The position numbers were made by a program, and so were the translations under genes. Of a DNA stretch of 64,000 nt, positions 36,660 to 46,806 are shown one piece after another (within the stretch, counting starts at the first letter, position 1; each line of letters opens with the position of its first letter). The notes under the pieces are model-generated. The model made no database searches, was not told the DNA's origin, and saw only the letters and a program-made list of their open reading frames with translations. Source of the DNA: Cercis canadensis (taxonomy: Eukaryota > Streptophyta > Magnoliopsida > Fabales > Fabaceae); NCBI GenBank assembly GCA_003255065.1, contig QAOA01006977.1, positions 131,168 through 195,167 of the forward strand, read 5' to 3'.

Positions 36660-37110
36660 ATGTTAGGTTCTCATTCTACTATAAGAGTGAAAAAGGTTGT
36701 TGCATCACTTGTTGATCAATAGAGGATGAAGCATAGCATTGATGAATTATCCTCATTGGTGAGACAGTTCACAATGGCCCAACATCAACAACCAGTCCAA
36801 TTTTGTAGCATTTGTTCTAGCACCTCTCATCCTACCAATGCACGTCTTACATTTCCGGATGATGATTATGAATTTCAAGATCCTTTTGTAGCTGCATGGC
36901 AGCAGCTTATATATGATCCATACTTCAATGCCTATAACCTTGATTGGAGAGATCATACCAATTTGATATATGGCAATGCAACTCCACCACAACAGTATTG
37001 GCAACCGTTCGAGCAACTTATGCAACAACCAAGTCCAACATGCATAGAACCTGAACCTTCAATTGAGGACTTGGTGAAGCAATTGGCCATTCATACCATT
37101 TAGTTCCATC
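36660..37110 (+). pseudogene. Gag C-terminal fragment of Athila-3
   Basis: The frame carries a SIDELSSLVRQFTMAQ segment related to the end of Athila gag, then a zinc knuckle CSICSSTSHPTNAR in which the last Cys has become Arg. A Gln- and Pro-rich spacer follows, ending at a stop at 37101-37103. The whole gag domain N-terminal to this is missing, so no particle protein can be made. The preceding 35797-36660 is noncoding leader with T-rich stretches similar to the leader of Athila-2. Confidence 0.75.
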
Positions 37111-37127
37111 AAAGGACAGAGGCCACC

Positions 37128-38453
37128 ATGCAAAATTTAAAGACTCAGGTTGAACAATTGGCATTCTCAGTGAGTCAACTGCTGCTCCAAGGTTCTAAAA
37201 TAATTCCTTCACAGATAATTTTAGAACCAACTAAAAATTCTATGCCAGAACCAATTGAACCTCAACCTACAAACAAGCCACAGACAACAGAGAAAGTTGT
37301 CCCTGATTCAGTGACCCTAGAATCCGAGAGAGCCACTCAATCCAAGAAGACAGAGGAGGATTTCATCGAAGAGGTCTACAATGAGTTAGGTACTGATTTT
37401 TCTAATTGTGTTGGTTTTGATGATCCTGTGCAGTGCCAATCATGTGCTGATTGTGATGGTGAAATACCATGTGCTGTGTGTGCTGAGATTTCTGCATTCT
37501 TGAGAGATGATAATTCTGGAGATTCTGCTGAATCTCATTCTATAGATTTTGAAGAAGACTCTCAAGAGACAACCCAAAATGAACCTGACAAGGGTCCTAC
37601 GGTCAATTCTACACTCTTTCCTACTTTAACACAACTTGATTTTAATTGTGAGCTTGCTAAAAAGTTGTTCCAACATGACCCTAAGCTTGTAGTTATGGTG
37701 CATTCATGTGATGATTTAAGCACTAATATTAAAGGGTTAGGTGATTTCATGCTTCTTACTTCTTCACATGCTAGAGCACTAGGTATAGAAAATGTTAGAA
37801 CCTTAGTTGCAAGTGAATATTTTGATGTTGGTGGAATAAGTGCAGGTAATACATGGGCTGTCCAAGTCAACCATAGACTAAGCTATTCTTTGAATGGGGA
37901 GCAAGAGATGTTGCTATTTGCCAATTCCTTGCAAGAATCTAAGTGTCATCTTGAGCCTTGCATGAACAACATGTTGCATGACACTAGTGTATTTTGTAAG
38001 GATGAGCTTAAGAATGACTGTTATAGACTTAGATTTGTAGTATATGATTATTCACTTTCTTTTAAATTTTTATATAGGGACCATGCATGGTTGTATATAC
38101 TTAACAAGATTTTTCATGTTTCTCATGCTTTAGGTAGGATTGTAAATTCTTTGCTACACATTTCTCTTGGTGATCTTTTGAATGCTTGCTTTGCTGAATT
38201 TTTAAGTCAAGGGCTAAGTTTAGTTGCTTCTAGTTTTACATTGTTTGCTTCATTATTTCTTTTATGCCCTTATATATTTTTATGCTTTCATGTTATTTAT
38301 AAGATTTTCAGCTTTGTTTTGTCTTTTAAGGGCTTTGTGAGAGTGGTCTTTGACCCAGGTATCTTGCTTTGCTTGTTGCAAATAAAGGAAGGAACTTGGT
38401 TGCTAACTGATAAAGGAATTCGATTCGTGCACGAAGCTATTTTCCTCACTTGA
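37128..38453 (+). CDS. Long open frame of Athila-3: gag tail fused to unknown protein
   Basis: 441 codons without a stop, the longest open frame in the window. Residues 1-90 resemble the spacer after the gag knuckle (coiled Gln/Leu start, then Pro/Thr-rich). Residues 100-130 are Cys-rich (CQSCADCDGEIPCAVC), related to the protease-RT linker of Athila-2 at 25300-25350. Residues 140-300 match nothing I recognise and do not look like pol. Residues 350-405 are strongly hydrophobic and contain one or two possible membrane segments, then FVRVVFDPG and a short tail. It could be a deletion fusion, a captured host piece or an env-like remnant. The start codon is uncertain because the frame may continue from gag through the stop at 37101. 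Confidence 0.6.
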   Translation: MQNLKTQVEQLAFSVSQLLLQGSKIIPSQIILEPTKNSMPEPIEPQPTNKPQTTEKVVPDSVTLESERATQSKKTEEDFIEEVYNELGTDFSNCVGFDDPVQCQSCADCDGEIPCAVCAEISAFLRDDNSGDSAESHSIDFEEDSQETTQNEPDKGPTVNSTLFPTLTQLDFNCELAKKLFQHDPKLVVMVHSCDDLSTNIKGLGDFMLLTSSHARALGIENVRTLVASEYFDVGGISAGNTWAVQVNHRLSYSLNGEQEMLLFANSLQESKCHLEPCMNNMLHDTSVFCKDELKNDCYRLRFVVYDYSLSFKFLYRDHAWLYILNKIFHVSHALGRIVNSLLHISLGDLLNACFAEFLSQGLSLVASSFTLFASLFLLCPYIFLCFHVIYKIFSFVLSFKGFVRVVFDPGILLCLLQIKEGTWLLTDKGIRFVHEAIFLT

Positions 38454-39751
38454 TAAGGATGTTTCTTCTCTCTCTTTTATTTTACTTGTCCTTTTCGATT
38501 GGTGATAATTGTTAAGCTTTTACATTGAGGACACTGTAAAAATTTAAGTGTGGGGGAGGGATTAGCCTACTGTGCTATTTTTATGGTTTCTGTTTTCTTT
38601 TAGGTTTGCTATTTTTTGTTTTATTTTTAGAATTTTCTAGTTCTTTCCAATTAATTTAAGAGTTGTGAAGAGAATAGTTTGAAGCAATTTTGATTCTAAA
38701 GTGCTACAACATGAGTGGACAATTATCTTGCTTCTTAGATTTAAGTGATATGGCAACAAAATTTGATTTGGATGAGTTGATTCTTGGTAGTCTTATAAGC
38801 TGTGAGGATTTGAGCCATATGTTATGATTCTTTCTTATGTGTTTTCATCTATCAATTTGATACTCTAGAACTTGTTCTGTTTCTTAGTTGAGATTACATT
38901 TGCACATGCATGCATAAAAGTGATTAAGGCATTCCTTTCTTTGAGAAGCTACTAGACCAAATAGCTAACCTTGATTTTATCCTTTGATTACCCTTTTTTG
39001 AGCCTAATGATCCTTTCTTTCATGTGTAGCTCATTGCAAGCCTAAGTGTAAAACCATGTCCTACCCAACCCTTAAGAATTACAGAGCATTGCATTGAATA
39101 AAAAAGGAGTAAATTCTTACAAAAACAAAGCATCAAGTTGTGGCTGAAATTGTTAAGTGTTATGCTTAAAAAAAAATGAAAAAAATACAACAGCAACAAG
39201 AGAATAAAGTTTTTTTTGGGAAAATAAAAAAATGAGTTGAAGCCCAAAGTCAAGATGCATAAAGTACTTGAAATTCTCCATAATTAGATGCTCTTTGTGA
39301 TTCCTTGGGTGCTTTAGCCATTTTTCCATATTATTGACATCCTTTTACCTTTCCCCATTACAACCCTTTAAAAGTCCTTTTGATTTGTGTTATGCATGTG
39401 ACATAGGTAGTGGAGACTGAGAAAGTGAACAAGCTTATGGTAGTGTGCTTTTGATAGGATGATTGGAGAGAAATACTTAACTTAGACACTTGAGAGAATT
39501 GAGAGCATTTATTTATCTTGTAAGAGGCTATCTACTTTGACTCATTCCTATGAAAAAAAATTGCCATGTTTTTTGTTCTTTAGTTGTCAAGAAATATTGT
39601 TCCATGAGTGTTGCTATTCTTTAAGTTTGAATTGTTTCCTTACCTTAATCGTTGCATTCTTGATTTGATTGGAGAAATGTTTTTCTTATTCTAGTTAGTT
39701 TGTTTCATGTGATTTTGTCATGGAGTGCAAAAAGCTAAGTGTGGGGGAATT
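38454..39751 (+). other. 3' noncoding region of Athila-3
   Basis: Matches the 3' noncoding region of Athila-2, with the purine-rich word at 38546-38560 followed by ATTAGCCTACTGTG and the polypurine tract AAGTGTGGGGGAATT at 39737-39751 next to the LTR. No frame of note. Confidence 0.8.
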
Positions 39752-41060
39752 TGATAACACATTATTTTATACTATTTGTTTCCCTTATACTTAGTCTTTT
39801 AATGTGTGTTTCTAGTGATTTCTATGGCTTTTAGACATGTTTTGTAGAATTGGACTTGTTGGTGCTTGTAGATTTTAATTGCTTAATTGTTAAATTCTGG
39901 AACTACTTACGTTTTTCACCATATCTTTTGCTACAAATGTCCGATTGATGTGATTCCAGTTTCGTTGGAAAGCTGACAGAAAATGCCACATTTCATATGA
40001 AGAGCCCAGAAGCTGATTCTCACGTCTGGACAACTGAAATTCGCGTTCAAGCAGTCCAGATTTTCTGCTCCGCCCAGCATTGACTGATTCCTTTCATTAG
40101 GGCTGCCTACTGGACTAGAGCATGTTTATATGGGCCAACATCTGCTTTTTGGGCTAGTACACATGACACTAGGGCTTGATCATGTTTTTACCATTAATAA
40201 TTTAGGAAACTAGATTTATTTTGTAATTAGGAAACCATTAGGAAACCTAGAGGAGGCAGTCAGCTAGTATATATTCTCAAGTTGTTGAGGCAAATTATAC
40301 AATCAGAAGAGATACGAAATTCCTTGAGCTGCTGCTGCCTCCTTTGCTGAGTTCGTTTTTTCCCCTTAGCTTTATGTTCAAGTCTTCCATGGAAGGCTAA
40401 GTTCGTTTGTAATCAATTCAAGAGGAGCCAAACTTGACAATCCAGAGTTCCTGTGCTTCAACCGGGTTTGATTTAATTTAATTTGAATTACTGCTTCTCC
40501 CCTTCTTCATGTGATTGAATGGTACTTTGATTCCATGAGTTGTATGAATTTAAATCGGTTGATTAGATTCATAACAGTAATCAGATTGATAATCATACTT
40601 TAAAGGTCTTTAATATATGGTTAACTTGGATAATTCGGTTATTAAATTAATCTGGATTTAGTGATATAGAGCGGTTGCCTAGAGTCTTAATTCCATGATT
40701 AATTGAATCCTGATTGGTAAATCAGTAGGAATTCTAAGTGTTATTGTTAGGGGTTCCAGGTAACACTTAACCAAGAATTAAATCAGATCTAGGTTATCTT
40801 TAGTGAACAAGGATGGATTAGAGTTTGGTTGCCTGCTTGAGTTGATTGCATTTTCTCTTATTTGATAAATTCAATTTACTGCTTTCTTAATTCTTAGTAT
40901 ATTGCATTCAACACAAAACCCCCCTTATTCTGGTTATCTTGCTTAAGTTCTTAAAAGATTAGTTGTTCTGGTGAATCCTTGGGAGACGACACTGGTTGCA
41001 TCCTATACTACAATTTAGTTGCAATTAGTAGTTTAATTTTGTACGGTTCGGCACCCGTCA
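39752..41060 (+). repeat. 3' LTR of Athila-3
   Basis: 1309 bp, starts TGATAACACATT, ends CACCCGTCA, followed by target duplication GTAGG. Confidence 0.92.
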
Positions 41061-41084
41061 GTAGGCAGAATCTCATAAATTAAA

Positions 41085-41676
41085 AGATGGTCACGATTTT
41101 GCCTCTTGTAGAGAATCTTTCACAGGTTGGATAATCTCGAGGTTTCTGTGGCAGAGGTTTCATATTAGTTTAGGTGTTCTACAATAGGATTTTGGAGGCT
41201 ATTCATCCACAGATCTCCTTCCATTCCCTTGCATCTATCTCTCCCTAAATCTAGTTTCACCATAAAAAAGCAACCACCGAAATCCATGAGGTCAAGTTCT
41301 CCTTCAGGTTTCCATAGAGAACGCGCAACTTGTTATTCATGGCTACATAACCAACATCTTTGCCCAAGAAATTTATAATCAATGCATCTCCCCAAGGAAC
41401 ACTCAACTCTTCAACGACACTATCTGCCACATAAATCTTTGGCAGCAAAGGATTTCCTTTCTCAAACTTTAAATTCACAGCAACAAGATCCACCTTGGAA
41501 CATGGTGGGGGTGCAACTTTACCACCCTTCAACTTCTCTTTGAATGAGGGTGGTTTTTGGGCTATCTCATTCTCTGTTTGCACAGGATGAGGCACCAGCC
41601 TAGCCCCTCCACCATCTAGTGGATGACCAATCGAAGAGGGTGGGTGGTAAGCAACAATGGTAAACTCTGGGTTCAT
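41085..41676 (-). pseudogene. LINE ORF1 fragment (DUF4283-like)
   Basis: The open frame 41676-41257 encodes a Pro/Gly-rich start and then SFKEKLKGGKVAPPPCSKVD, EKGNPLLPKIYV and PWGDALIINFLGKDVGYVAM, the DUF4283 domain found at the start of ORF1 of plant L1-type LINEs and in related genes. A frame change near 41270 leads to FFMVKLDLGRDRCKGMEGDL, the next conserved box. The similarity ends near 41085, close to the Athila-3 insertion point. It may be a separate 5' LINE piece, or a displaced part of the LINE at 50.3 kb, which lacks just this domain. Confidence 0.65.
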
Positions 41677-43050
41677 GCTTTACACCTTACTAGTATGCCA
41701 CTTTCTCTTTGGGTTATAGGGTAACCTAGACCTAATATTTGGTAAGACATGTGTAGTGGAGCCATTGCCAATTCAATAATTATGAACACATTGGTAAGAG
41801 TTAATTAGAGATGACCATTTGCCATTTCGTCCTACGAAACTTATACTAATAGTGATAGCAAAGATCATCCTATGCACTATTGACACAATTAAGATCATAC
41901 ACTAATATATCATTGTAATTTAAATACTTAATAAATTTCTATATACACTATATACTTTAATCAAATAAATCTAATAATTCACTATACTTATTAAATATTC
42001 ACCAATAAATAAATTTAATCTTCATATAAAAAAAAATTAATCTAAAAACTTATTAACTTCCTACATACAGTAATGATCTAATCAAATAAATCACTATACA
42101 CTTGAATTTTATAATATTATTTCAACAAACTATAATTAAAATATTAATATTCTTAAATTTGTTTTTGGCCTTGAAAGGTAGTTGTAGTTTTTGCAATATT
42201 TTTGGCCTACTTTGACATTAGAATTGAATAAGATAAACTAGTTGAGGTTAATTTCCCTCTTCATCTTTTTTTTCCCATTTTTTATTTTCCCTTGAAATAG
42301 TATATTATTAATTATTTCTTAAGGTTTCTGGTCAATCTGGTGCACTTCTTTATTTCATGGTATATCTTTGAGTTTTGGTTTTTACAATTTCGCTTCGGTA
42401 TCAGGACACATCAATTCTTTTCTTTGATGCATCCCATGGATACTTTCATTTGCATTGTGCTAATTGGAATTAGATGTTGTAGAATAGAGCATGCTTTTTT
42501 TCTTTTTCTTTTTTGCTGTGAACATTGAGTACTATTAGACTACACAAATGTCTCACTAAATTATCGTCAGCGAGTTTGCTTTTTATTTGCTTGAGTCTTT
42601 GGGCTAGTCAAGAGTCGTATTTAGTCTATCAATTACATTAAAAAAAAAANAAAAAAAAAAAAGAGCCCAATTGTGTGATATGAACCCATCAAGTCAACCC
42701 AACCCATCACCTGTGGGTGAGTTAACAGGTAATTTTCATATAGATATGGGGAGACAAATTAAGGTATAAAAAGACCTTTCCACTTGGTCTCCAATAACTT
42801 AATATGAACCCTTGGATTAGCCACATGGCCAATCATACAGATAACACCCAATTTTGCACTAGTGAACAACTTACAAGTTGTGTATTGTAGACAAAGCCTT
42901 GAGGGAAATGATGAAGTGGCACTAGCTAAATAATGCAGTTAATGTTATTAATTGCTGAAGTGACAAAAATAAATGCCAGCTAAACAATGACATGGCACAC
43001 CATTATAAGAATAAATAAATAAAAAAACAAAACTCAAATGAAAAAATAAT
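41677..43050. other. Intergenic stretch, AT-rich
   Basis: No gene is recognised. 41880-42140 is very AT-rich. An n at 42650 lies in a run of A. Confidence 0.4.
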
Positions 43051-43054
43051 TGCA

Positions 43055-43600
43055 TTTTGGGGTAAATTTACTAAAATAATGCAAAAATAATAAATAAAGA
43101 TAGAAAAAGGTTACTGTTAAAATAATTCACCAAAATGGGTCACTTTTGAATATTTTATTCATGACTATTGAACAAAAGATAAAATGCTATTTTGCATTAA
43201 AGCGTTTTCCTTCAAAAAATGTTATAACAAAATAGCGTATTATAAGTAAGAAGGCTGCCTCAAAACCCTAAAATGATGCTTTCAAAGCAGAGGATTCCCA
43301 AGAGAAACGCTAAATCATTTTAGCATTTTTATAGAGAAACATTGAAATCAATAACGCGTTTAACATGGGAAAATGCTAAAACGCTATAATGAGCAAAATG
43401 AGAAAGTTAGACGCTTCAAAAATTAGGAAAACACTATAATGCATTTCAACATTTTACTAAGTAAAACGCTGAAACGTTCTAGCGTTTGTGAACATAAAAC
43501 ACAAAATCGTTTCAGCATTTTCCCAAGTGAAACAATGAAACGCATTATAGCGTTTTACCTCAGGAAGACGCAAGCCATTAATGGCTATTCAATGTCCTAA
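43055..43600 (+). repeat. Left terminal inverted repeat region of the MuDR-like element
   Basis: At least ten copies of words such as AACGCTAAA, ATAGCGTTTT and ACGCTGAAACG in both directions stand at 43195-43560. The related right end lies at 49960-50300. Alignment is imperfect (roughly 65-75 per cent by eye), as in old elements. Confidence 0.6.
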
Positions 43601-43720
43601 CCGCCCCTCACCCCTTGCCCCCAGGTCTGGTGCTTCGTATTAAATTTCGTTTGCTCTCCCTTTCAATTCATTTGAATGTTTTCCTTAAATTTGCTTCGTT
43701 CTTCTTCCTCTTCCCTCAAT

Positions 43721-44273
43721 CTCTTTCACTTCAATTTAAGCATTTTTATCTTCCCTTTACAACCATACATATTTCTGCCGAGACGTGGAATCATGGGGGT
43801 AAGTACATTTTGTCATTAAGAAATATAAATTGAAAAAGTTAAATTTTTAGTATAGATGTGTTAGTTTGTTTTTGTCCTTCATAATTATTAAATTTATATA
43901 GTAGATTTGTTAGTTTATTTTTTCTTAATAATTATTAAATTGATTTTTAGGTAGTAAATGTTAAATAGATTGCAATTTTGGTTAGTATTTGTAAAANCTC
44001 TTTCACTTCAATTTAAGCATTTTTATCTTCCCTTTACAACCATACATATTTCTGCCGAGACGTGGAATCATTGGGGTAAGTACATTTTGTCATTAAGAAA
44101 TATAAATTGAAAAAGTTAAATTTTTAGTATAGATGTGTTAGTTTGTTTTTGTCCTTAATAATTATTAAATTTATATAGTAGATTTGTTAGTTTATTTTTT
44201 CTTAATAATTATTAAATTGATTTTTAGGTAGTAAATGTTAAATAGGTTGCAATTTTGGTTAGTATTTGTAAAA
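43721..44273. other. Assembly join with duplicated flank at n 43997
   Basis: 43721-43996 is repeated at 43998-44273 with about three substitutions and a 1-bp difference at ATGGGGG/ATTGGGG. Probably unmerged contig ends. Confidence 0.72.
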
Positions 44274-44551
44274 CTGGTCGAGTTGATTTTTATTGTACAT
44301 TATTGTTAATTATTATTAAATTGTTATAATAGATCTGTAGTTTAAATTTTTGTTAATTATTGTTAAATTGATATAATGCATTGTTTGTTTAAATTAGTAG
44401 AATTTGAATTTTAGGTTAGTAATTATAATATTGGTATAGTTAATGTGATAGTTTAAATTTATGGTTAATAATGATAAATTGGTGTGGTTGATTTGTTGTT
44501 TCAATTTTTTATAATAATTGTTACTTTGGTTCATGTTAGACATCGAAATAG

Positions 44552-46605
44552 GTGTGCCATCACACTCACAAGATCCCGCAGCTTGATGAGAGATTTATGC
44601 AGTATCTAGAGAGGGCCAGATTTGGCGTAGTTTCTTTTGTTAGGCCAATGCAGATAGACAGAGAGTATATATTTGCATTGATGGAGTGGTGGCGCCCTAA
44701 GACACATGTGTTCCACATGGCTTCTAGAGAGTGCACTATCATCCTACAGGACGTGGAGGTCTTGTTAGGACTACGTATGAAAGGGGTAGCTGTGGATGGT
44801 AGAAGCCACCACCCTATATGGCACCATGAGGTTTTTCGTCTGCTGGGTGTGGTGCCAGACAAAGGTGCAATTATAGGATCCAGGATCCTGCTGAAGTGGT
44901 TGAAAGAAACATTTCAGGAATGCCCAAAGGATGCACTCAAGCAGGTAGTTGAGCGTTATGCGAAGGCATATATTCTCCTGATGATAGGCAGTTGGTTGAT
45001 CCCATATACTATTGGAAACTATGTTAATCTGATGTATATGCAGCTGTTGGAAGATTGGGACTATGCAGGGTGGTTGAGTTGGGGTTCGTCGATGCTTGCT
45101 CACCTGTACCGGAGCCTGTGCAACTTTAGCCTTGGATGAACTCTAGATATCGGAAGGTGCACAACCCTCCTGCAGGCTTAGGCGTATGAGAGATTTCCTA
45201 CATTGTCTCCATACCCACCAGAGCATCCTCAGCCTTTTAGAGTTCCAGTTGCGTGCAGGTTAGTCTTTTTAGTGTTAATTATTTTTAGAAATTGAAGTAT
45301 AAGCTACTACATTTGAGTGTAAGTTAAAATGATGTGTTAGGTGGAGACGTCCTTTAAATTATGACCACATCAGGTTCACCAGGAACCAATTAGGGTTTCA
45401 ACAAGCTTTTAATTATCTTGCAAGTCGTGAAGTGAGAAAATATTAAGAATATATAATTAAATCGTCATTAATTCCAATTGCTTGTTGTATGCCTCAATGA
45501 GTGTCTAACTAAATTTTTAACTATACAGATCATGTGGCAACCTTATCTGAATATGCAAATCCCACCATTTTGTTATGATATACATTCGATCTGGATTGCA
45601 AGGGTGCCCCTATGTTCATTTAATGTAGTAGAGGGGCACTACCCCAACCGTGTGTTTTGTCAGTTTGGTGGGTTGTAGAGAATTCCTGTTGATCCTCCGG
45701 AGTACAACGCGAGTTAGAGACAACAACCATTAGGGGGAAGTCAAATACAGACTGGAGGTTAGTCAATGATGCTTACTACAAGCAGTGGGACGATCGGCAT
45801 AACAGATTAGCTACAGTAATGGGAGGCTTTGGCGTGACACAAGAGTACATGCCCTAGTTCCGTCTGATTACCAACGGTGGATTAGTTTAGCTAGCACCAT
45901 TCGTGGTAACGAGGTTAGTGTAATGTGTTAGATTTGAGCATATGAAAAATATCATACCATTATTTAACGTGGTAGTTTACAGGATGACAATTCTCCACCT
46001 TAACAACAGTCTCCACCACAGCAACCAGCGCTAACAGTCCACCCTCCACCAGTTCAGCCGACTTAGCCCTTCTAGCGGGGTGCAGGGTATCATCAGTGTC
46101 TGGAGAATCAACATTATTAGGCGTTAGGCCATCAGTAGCCTCCGCCATTCCAGTGGCCATATCCATGTCCTCGCCTAAAAATGCATTTCAAGGGGAGCTG
46201 TATGGCAAGATTAAGGAGATCTTCACGCATTGGGGGTTCATCCCTCCCGACATAGCCAACCATCAGGGACAGGGGATGGGATCACAGGATCCTAGTCCGC
46301 CAGCCAAACCCTCTCCCAGTGCATCACGGTCAAGGTTGTCGCGTCGATGGTCAGGTTTTATATGTCGTTCCCAGAGTCGTGGCAATGAGGCCACTTCATC
46401 CATACCGATTTAGATGCAATCAAGCTTAGCTCAGATGCTGAGGACCATGGATATGATGACCAATGTTTACATGTCAGGACTAGCTTTGCCCCAATGTAAC
46501 CTATTTGGCACTCATATCGATGTACCCCCTTCAACAGATTATGTGCACTTGAACCTGGGCCTCGCTGTTGGGACATTGCATGTAGGCAATAAGGTTTTTG
46601 TATAA
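44552..46605 (+). pseudogene. Plant mobile domain (PMD, MAIN/MAIL-like) gene
   Basis: Plant mobile domain proteins occur as nuclear host proteins (MAIN, MAIL1) and as parts of transposons. The first exon is open from 44552 (a GTG, not a start codon) to a stop at 45137, with MEWWRPKTHVFHMASRECTI, ILQDVEVLLGLRMKG and WLSWGSSMLAHLYRSLC. After two stops (one replacing the Trp of LLQAWAYERF) the domain continues past probable introns with WRRPLNYDHIRFTR at about 45343 and MWQPYLNMQIPPF, then IARVPLCSFNVVEGHYPNRV at 45535-45675. The end, to about 46605, is Pro- and Ser-rich and unrecognised. A start through splicing is possible: ATGGGG before GTAAGT at 43798 joined to GTGTGC after AAATAG at 44551. 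Confidence 0.8.
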
Positions 46606-46806
46606 TTTTATGTAGTTGATATTTGTAGATTATTGTATACATTAACATTGATTACAATTTGCACATTTATTTTGATGTCATTTTGGATCTAATCGAACAT
46701 TTATTTTTTTTAACTACATCAATTATTTATCAATATCTTACAATAATGTATACAACAAAGATAAATAAACTTAATTACAAAACATAACATGTAATGGATC
46801 AAGGTG

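Larger units (their letters stand above)
34492..41060 (+). mobile_element. Athila-3: non-autonomous Athila-type element
   Basis: LTRs 34492-35772 (1281 bp) and 39752-41060 (1309 bp) differ by two short deletions of 17 and 11 bp in the 5' copy and roughly two dozen substitutions, about 98 per cent identity by eye. Flanks are GTAGG on both sides (34487-34491 and 41061-41065), a perfect 5-bp target duplication. A perfect tRNA-Asp primer site and a polypurine tract are present. The 3979-bp inside lacks protease, RT, RNase H and integrase and has instead a gag tail and one long frame. It would need enzymes from a partner such as an intact relative of Athila-2. Confidence 0.93.

Noticed and set aside
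34492-41060. Reading Athila-3 as two solo LTRs around a host gene
   Set aside because: Perfect target duplication, primer site and polypurine tract at the right places show one element.
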